A DNA stretch of 64,000 bases from Chlorops oryzae (Eukaryota > Arthropoda > Insecta > Diptera > Chloropidae), in NCBI GenBank assembly GCA_020466095.1, contig CM035808.1:96691390-96755389 (forward strand), written 5' to 3'. Position numbers and translations under genes: made by a program. Below, piece after piece: positions 57,521 to 64,000 of this stretch (positions are counted from its first letter, which is position 1; each line of letters begins with the position of its first letter). A model generated the notes under the pieces. That model worked only from the letters and a program-made list of their open reading frames with translations, searched no databases and was not told where the DNA came from.

Positions 57521-60160
57521 ACATTAGACTGGTCCTTATTTTTTTATTTTTTATTTCTCAGCAAATTATATAAGCTTATGGTCCCAAACTACCAAATATG
57601 AAGTTTGGTTTCGATCCGATAATGTTTGATGGGCGCGGAAGTCACTCAAAGTTTAAAATTCCATTTGTATGAGAAAAAACCTGGGTTGTGTTAGTTTTAT
57701 CAAAATTTAACACATATAATATAATTTCTCTAACCAAATGTGAATGGTATTCCATTGACAATAGATTGGTCTTTCTTTGAAGCTATAACAACATAAAATC
57801 GGATTGTATTTGGCACAGCCAGGACTACTGAAAAACAATTTTTTAGGAAATTCAAAAGATGCTTCGACTTGGAGGTCTTCGATAGCCACAAGAATTACCA
57901 GAAATGTTTTTAATATTCATATTTGGAAAATATACAAAATAGCCCTTCGAATGAGCCTTATATGAAGAAAATCGGATTACTCTTTACTTTAGCTTGAACA
58001 TACTAAACAATTGCTATAGATTTTTTAGGACAAAATTTTAGGCTCTAAACTTTAGCGGGGTGAGAATTGGTCATGGTCTCAAATAATTTCAGTCTTCGCG
58101 TTAGATTCTAAACTTGCAATTCATTTCGCAACATTTGATACCAAAATCATGAAATTTGTTTGGCGGTTTCTGCTTATATGGATATGATTAAAATTTCAAT
58201 ATTTTTTTGGTTGTAAAAACAGCTGAATTTCACTGCTTTAAATGCATCAGACAGGTAAATGGTACAACATTTTTGGGAATTTATGCTTCAAAAGAAATGG
58301 TATTATGTGCAGAAATATATATGATATGGTTTTTTTACTATGATCTTCCACTTTTCCAAAATTTCATGAAAAACTGCGCATTTTAGGGAATTTTGGGGGA
58401 ATTTTTGGAAGATTTTTTTTCCTTTTTAGGAAATTTTGAAAATTTTCAAACTTTTAATTTTTTAATTTACAGCCGTTGTAAAGCTAAATTTAAAGCAGAA
58501 ATTATATTTTCGGAAGGTTTATTTAATTATTTGAAGAATATTTATTTGAAGAAAGTAAAATTCAGTTTTAGTGTTTAAAACATTTGGTCAATTGATAAGC
58601 GTACTTTTGTTGAATGAGGGGTATTTCTTACGATACGCCTCCACCAATTGAAGTATAAGTTGCAGTTCATCCCCATCTTGAGTTAACATTTTGTTGAAAT
58701 CTCTCACGAATTTAATGCCTCTTTCTGCAACGTCATTTACTACGTGAATGTTGCATAAAAAGCTCAGCGTTTCATCTACATCTTTCGTTTTCCAAACCGA
58801 TGGGTCCGATTCAAGAAAAGTTGTTGGAAGACCAAATGTATTAAAAAAGTCGAAGCTTCTTTGTGAAATAAAGTCGCTGAAAGAACATTTTGCGATTACA
58901 TTTAAATTTGGATGACTCCGGCCATTTTTTAATTTTACATTTGGTTCTTTTAGCTGCAACATTTTGATCATCTCTCGTTTTTGTTCAATAGGAACTTGAT
59001 CATCACGTAGTAAACGACGTTGCAGAAAGAGGCATTAAATTCGTGGGAGATTTCAACAAAATGTTAACTCAAGATGGGGATGAACTGCAACTTATACTTC
59101 AATTGGTGGAGGCGTATCGTAAGAAATACCCCTCATTCAACAAAAGTACGCTTATCAATTGACCAAATGTTTTAAACACTAAAACTGAATTTTACTTTCT
59201 TCAAATAAATATTCTTCAAATAATTAAATAAACCTTCCGAAAATATAATTTCTGCTTTAAATTTAGCTTTACAACGGCTGTAAATTAAAAAATTAAAAGT
59301 TTGAAAATTTTCGAAAAATCTATTTTCATAGTAAAAAAACCATATCATATATATTTCTGCACATAATACCATTTCTTTTGAAGCATAAATTCCCAAAAAT
59401 GTTGTACCATTTACCTGTCTGATGCATTTAAAGCAGTGAAATTCAGCTGTTTTTACAACCAAAAAAATATTGAAATTTTAATCATATCCATATAAGCAGA
59501 AACCGCCAAACAAATTTCATGATTTTGGTATCAAATGTTGCGAAATGAATTGCAAGTTTAGAATCTAACGCGAAGACTGAAATTATTTGAGACCATGACC
59601 AATTCTCACCCCGCTAAAGTTTAGAGCCTAAAATTTTGTCCTAAAAAATCTATAGCAATTGTTTAGTATGTTCAAGCTAAAGTAAAGAGTAATCCGATTT
59701 TCTTCATATAAGGCTCATTCGAAGGGCTATTTTGTATATTTTCCAAATATGAATATTAAAAACATTTCTGCTAATTCTTGTGGCTATCCAAGACCTCCAA
59801 GTCGAAGCATCTTTTGAATTTCCTAAAAAATTGTTTTTCAGTAGTCCTGGCTGTGCCAAATACAATCCGATTTTATGTTGTTATAGCTTCAAAGAAAGAC
59901 CAATCTATTGTCAATGGAATACCATTCACATTTGGTTAGAGAAATTATATTATATGTGTTAAATTTTGATAAAACTAACACAACCCAGGTTTTTTCTCAT
60001 ACAAATGGAATTTTAAACTTTGAGTGACTTCCGCGCCCATCAAACATTATCGGATCGAAACCAAACTTCATATTTGGTAGTTTGGGATCATAAGCTTATA
60101 TAATTTGCCTGGCAATTTTAAGAAACCCAGTTTTAAAAAAAATAAGGACCAGTCTAATAT
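57521..60160. repeat. palindrome carrying a mirrored gene end
   Basis: The left arm, about 57521-58760, is repeated inverted at 58997-60160; the right arm lacks about 110 bp near 59310. The spacer is about 240 bp. Both arms contain the same 60-codon frame (57707-57889 minus and 59780-59962 plus) and the same end of an unknown protein near the centre. Confidence 0.85.
58588..58971 (-). pseudogene. 3' end of an unidentified, probably transposon-derived gene
   Basis: A 127-codon frame with NIHVVNDVAERGIKFVRDFN and ILQLVEAYRKKYPSF. This wording recalls a repetitive protein family of unknown function found widely in arthropods, but I cannot place it firmly. The last 50 codons are duplicated in the opposite arm (59010-59160). 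A possible intron acceptor precedes a related stretch. It lacks an upstream part and is presumably a captured gene fragment. Confidence 0.4.
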
Positions 60161-60303
60161 ACATACATATATAATTCTTCTTCTTCTTGCGTGTTTAACT
60201 ATCCCGGTCTATCCCGGGGTCCGCAAGTATATACATATATAATTGATTATATTAAATCTATTTAACAACTATTAACAAATCAATATAGAACGTGATTGCC
60301 AAA

Positions 60304-60674
60304 CGAAATTATTATAATTATTATTATTATTATTCTAATTATACGTATTATTATTATTATTTGAGTATTGCGCCTTAATGAATTAAGACGCAATCTTAAA
60401 AAATATAGAGAGGCAGTAGCTTCTGAGTCTATCGGCCCTCGAATTTCTTGAAATAAACCCAAAACGGGAAAAATTAAAATAAAAAAAATTCCGGCCTTAA
60501 CAAGGCCCGGTGGTGTACACACATTTAATATCAAATATTGTTTTTCCCTATTTAAAATTTCAAATACCTTTTGTTTTTAAAATTGTTAATTTCTCGATTT
60601 TGATCTCCCTCGTCGTGGGATTTGAATCCCGGAACTCTCGACTGGTGGTCGAGTGCTCTTCCTCGACACCGTCT
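60304..60674 (-). mobile_element. second SINE family, (AAT)n tail
   Basis: On the minus strand, a tRNA-like head with an anticodon-like stem (CTCGACCACCAGTCGAG) and a B-box-like GGGATTCAAATCCC. A body with CCGGGCCTTGTTAAGGCCGG follows, then an (ATT/AAT)n tail. The direct repeat TTGCCAAA flanks it (60296-60303 and 60675-60682). It differs from the CTAC-tailed SINE. The head lacks a full cloverleaf, so it is not a tRNA gene. Confidence 0.65.
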
Positions 60675-62191
60675 TTGCCAAATTGAAAAGACTGGATTTT
60701 TTACGTTTATAAGTTTAAAGTCAAATTGTCAAAACTTTTCATAATTTTTTCAATGTTGGGCTTGATTTGGGCGCGCATTGGGATCAATTTGGGCCCATTT
60801 TGATTTTTTTTTGGGCTTGATTTGGGCACGCATTGGGCTCAATTTGAGCCCATTTTGGTTATGTTTGGGCGCGCATTGGGCTCGGTATGTGCACGTTTTT
60901 GTTAGATTTGTGCTTGGTTTGGGCTCGATTTGGGCGCGTATTGAATTTTGGGCTCAATTTGAGCTCGATTTGGGACTTTTTTACTTCCATTAAAATGCAA
61001 AAATATTCGGCTAAAATATTCGGCGTTTTCTAGCCGAAGCCGAAGCCGAATATTAAGAATTGGCCGATTATGCCGATTACCGAAGCCGAAGCCGAACCTT
61101 CGGTCGGACACTAGCATTTACACTTTAAGACATTTCGATATTCTAGAGCAGTACTGCATCACGTGATGTTCAAAATTGGCCGTGAGACTGTGTGAGTAAG
61201 AAAAGAGCGAGCGCACAAAAAAATTTTTTTTGCACTAATTCCTCTATGCAGTGAAACGAAAAAGCTGTACAGATGCGCGCGATGTTGTTTTTCTCTTGTT
61301 ACCGACTGAAAAAAGAGCGTAAGCAATACGTGTGAAATGAGAGCCATCAAATAATGTATGAAAAAAAAAAATAAAATAAAAAAAAAAAAAATTAAATAAA
61401 ATTAAAAACAAAAAGCAAATAAAAATAAAGCAAATAAATCAACTAAAGCCAATTAAAATAAACTTTAATTTTGATAAGCTGTGGAACTCTCGCAGTGGAA
61501 GGAGTTCCTAGCAAAAGGGCTAAAGCGCCCGACAAATCTCCTAAAGTAAAGGAAGCGGACATACCGGAGTGTGTTCATGGCGAACTTAAACGAGATATAC
61601 ATGGAACCGACCACGTCGGCGAAAGCTAAACTAGGCGCAAACCGATTTGAATTGCTGGCCGATCCTAACCATGACGATCCAAACAATGACGATGACGATT
61701 TTGATGACGCGTCAACTATAAGTGGAAATGGAAGCGCGGAAAGCATCAAAAAGACTCCGGAAGCAAAGTTAAGTACAAACAAAGTCCAAACTCCTCAAAT
61801 CATAATGAGGGGTTTGTTAATTTAAAATCTTTGAGTGAAACTCTTTTGTTTAAAATAAAAAACAGGAACTTTTCTTTTATTCCGAAAAAAAATAATATCA
61901 TCTTGAATGTTAAACATGCTCAGGATTTTAAAACTGCTAAAAAAATTCTACGTGATTTAGGCATAGAATTTTACACTTTTACCCCGAAATGAGATAGACC
62001 TTTCACTTTTGGGCTTAAAAACTTTCCCAAATATTATACGGAGGAAGACGTCATGAATGCGTTTGACATATTAAAATCTGACGTAAAAATCGAAAATATC
62101 AGAAAATTGAAAAATGTCTGGCTCATCCAAGTCAATAAAAACTCCAATATTAGTATTCTTCTCAACATAAAGTACCTTAACCAAGTTAGAG

Positions 62192-64000
62192 ATTTCTGTG
62201 AACTAAGCATTACCACTTGTAAAGTTTAGATTAAAAACTAGCTATTAATTTGTAGCTAATTTGTTGTAAATTTGTTGTAGAAAAAAAAAATTTGTAGCTC
62301 TTTTGTTTTAGAATATAACCCCTGGTAATGCTAACTTCATAGTGAAGTTAGCATTACCACCCTCAAATTTCTAAATTTTTGAATTCAAAATTAGTTAATA
62401 ATTTGTAGCTAATTTGTTGTAAATTTGTTGTAGAAAAAGAAAATTTGTAACTCTTTTATTTTAGAAAATAACCCCTGGTAATGCTAACTTCATAGTGAAG
62501 TTAGCATTACCACCCTCAAATTTCTAAATTTTTGAATTCAAAATTAGTTAATAATTTGTAGCTAATTTGTTGTAAATTTGTTGTAGAAAAAGAAAATTTG
62601 TAACTCTTTTATTTTAGAAAATAACCCCTGGTAATGCTAACTTCATAGTGAAGTTAGCATTACCACCCTCAAATTTCTAATTTTTGAATTCAAAATTAGT
62701 TAATAATTTGTAGCTAATTTGTTGTAAATTTGTTGTAGAAAAAGAAAATTTGTAACTCTTTTATTTTAGAAAATAACCCCTGGTAATGCTAACTTCATAG
62801 TGAAGGAATCAGAAACAGTCAAATTGATAATTAATCTACCCTTAATGTATGCATGGAAAATTATTTTGAATGTTTCCGACACTGCAAGTCATGCATTTTT
62901 CATATGCATACTTTTAGGCCAAAATTCTGGAAATTCGCAATCACTGACAATAGCGGTATTCACTATCCAGTGCATTTGTTAAGGCAGGTATAGGAATGCT
63001 CGTTGTTGGAAAATCATCGATATTGCAAATATTGTGAGCCTTACAAGGATTGCTGATTCTAAACAGAAATATAACTTCGATGTTGCCAAAAATGTATGCT
63101 ATTGCTCATTTACTCCGAGAATTTTATAACTGCAAAAATTGTGCCAGAACAACGGTGTTTTAACGTGGAACATCGATAATAGTCGAATATCGATCATAAT
63201 CAAGCACCTTTTTGAGCGGGACATGCACTTTTTTGCGCCGAAATAACGTCTTCGACGAGGGTGCACGACTTGAACAAATCGTCGACAACTTATTTTTATG
63301 TTCCAAAATAAATACATATCTCTGACACAAAGGTTCCACCATTCAATTCTATCTTTTGTGTTTTAAGTATGTATTTATAATTTAAAAAATTTTAAATATA
63401 CCCAGCACTCTATCGCCCAATTTTTTGACAAAGACTTAAATTTAAAACTCAACTTTAAGCGATTTAACTCGAAAATCTAGTGTGTTTGTTGTATTTTACG
63501 CCGAGATTTAAATAAATCGACACAAACAATAAGTTATCACGTAAAATTTCTCCAAATTACATTTTTGGCAACATCGAAGTTATATTTCTGTTTAGAATCA
63601 GCAATCCTTGTAAGGCTCACAATATTTGCAATATCGATGATTTTCCAACAACGAGCATCCCTACACCTGCCTTAACAAATGCACTGGATAGTGAATACCG
63701 CTATTGTCAGTGATTGCGAATTTCCAGAATTTTGGCCTAAAAGTATGCATATGAAAAATGCATGACTTGCAGTGTCGGAAACATTCAAAATAATTTTTCA
63801 TGATACATTAAGGGTGGATTAATTATCAATTTGACTGTTTCTGATTCCTTCACTATGAAGTTAGCATTACCAGGGGTTATTTTCTAAAATAAAAGAGTTA
63901 CAAATTTTCTTTTTCTACAACAAATTTACAACAAATTAGCTACAAATTATTAACTAATTTTGAATTCAAAAATTTAGAAATTTGAGGGTGGTAATGCTAA
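62192..64000. repeat. hairpin-bearing tandem repeat in a foldback structure (runs off the end)
   Basis: About 154 bp units (spanning 62205-62805) each carry a hairpin: GGTAATGCTAACTTCA, TAG, TGAAGTTAGCATTACC. The unit also has TTTGTAGCTAATTTGTTGTA. The last unit joins unique DNA (62806-63096), which is repeated inverted at 63558-63848 and followed by the array in opposite orientation to the window end. The spacer is 63097-63557. Tandem repeats in long inverted arms recall fly Foldback/Galileo elements. No gene is seen. Confidence 0.75.

Larger units (their letters stand above)
56646..61113. mobile_element. second hAT-ended foldback element (4.5 kb)
   Basis: TIRs TAGTGTCCGATCGAAGGT/ACCTTCGGTCGGACACTA are flanked by the 8 bp duplication GCATTTAC (56638-56645 and 61114-61121); the uninterrupted site is seen in LINE copies B and C. 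GCCGAAGCCGAA repeats lie just inside each end, then inverted arrays of GCGCCCAAATCGAGCCCAAA (56920-57145 and 60760-60980). The centre is a long palindrome (57521-60160). No hAT transposase is present. A SINE sits at 60304-60674. Confidence 0.88.
56362..62191 (+). mobile_element. LINE copy D, split by a foldback element
   Basis: LINE 5' region at 56362-56645 and 61122-61570, then ORF1 from 61571 (same N-terminus as copy B), ending at about 62191 where the hairpin satellite begins. It carries a TGA near 61990 but lacks the stop seen at 25186 in copy B. Confidence 0.8.

Noticed and set aside
60590..60680. Possible tRNA gene on the minus strand
   Set aside because: Has a B box and a stem, but no full cloverleaf; it is the head of a SINE with tail and TSD.
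62192..62805. CRISPR-like array
   Set aside because: Units are contiguous about 154 bp satellites without unique spacers, in a eukaryotic genome.

Overview
The window looks like a repeat-dense piece of a higher dipteran (brachyceran fly) nuclear genome. The evidence is a fly-type H2B and H1 pair in convergent arrangement with metazoan histone stem-loops, a 5S rRNA gene very close to the Drosophila sequence, and fly-type hAT, pogo, mariner, jockey-like, BEL/roo-like and Ty3/gypsy elements. I cannot name the species. The only ordinary host genes I can support are H2B, H1 (cut by a 100-N gap) and 5S rRNA, all between about 18.9 and 23.5 kb. Nearly everything else is nested or decayed transposable-element DNA.

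Layout. 1-10.2 kb: small DNA transposons, many with clear terminal inverted repeats (TIRs) and target-site duplications (TSDs): hAT at 966-1659, 6434-7240 and 7390-9204; a P/hAT-like element at 4065-4752; a pogo-like element at 5543-6421; a mariner remnant at 7867-8114; and a tRNA-derived SINE. 10.3-17.5 kb: a broken TTF zinc finger/DUF4371 gene, split by a 5.4 kb hAT-ended element that is mostly one giant palindrome. 17.5-18.9 kb: a 5'-truncated jockey-like LINE whose tail ends 71 bp before the H2B start codon. 18.9-23.5 kb: H2B, spacer repeats, 5S rRNA and H1. 24.1-41.6 kb: LINE copies, a hAT with a decayed transposase, and a 5'-truncated BEL element with a decayed env-like gene. The LINE-hAT-LINE block occurs twice.

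41.6-52.7 kb: an 11.1 kb Ty3/gypsy retrotransposon on the minus strand with two 513 bp LTRs and an ATAT TSD. This is the most striking object in the window. Its integrase reading frame runs without a stop into a protein tyrosine phosphatase domain that keeps the catalytic HC-x5-R loop. The element is broken by one frameshift and by an 853 bp foldback MITE in gag. 52.7-62.2 kb: the rest of the second hAT and LINE copies, the latter split by a second hAT-ended palindromic element (56646-61113). 62.2-64 kb: a hairpin-bearing tandem repeat that folds back on itself and runs off the window end.

Several unrelated elements here share one architecture: short TIRs, element-specific short repeats inside the ends, and long palindromic interiors. 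Near-identical duplicated blocks and the N gap mean that assembly error should be kept in mind for copy number and junctions.
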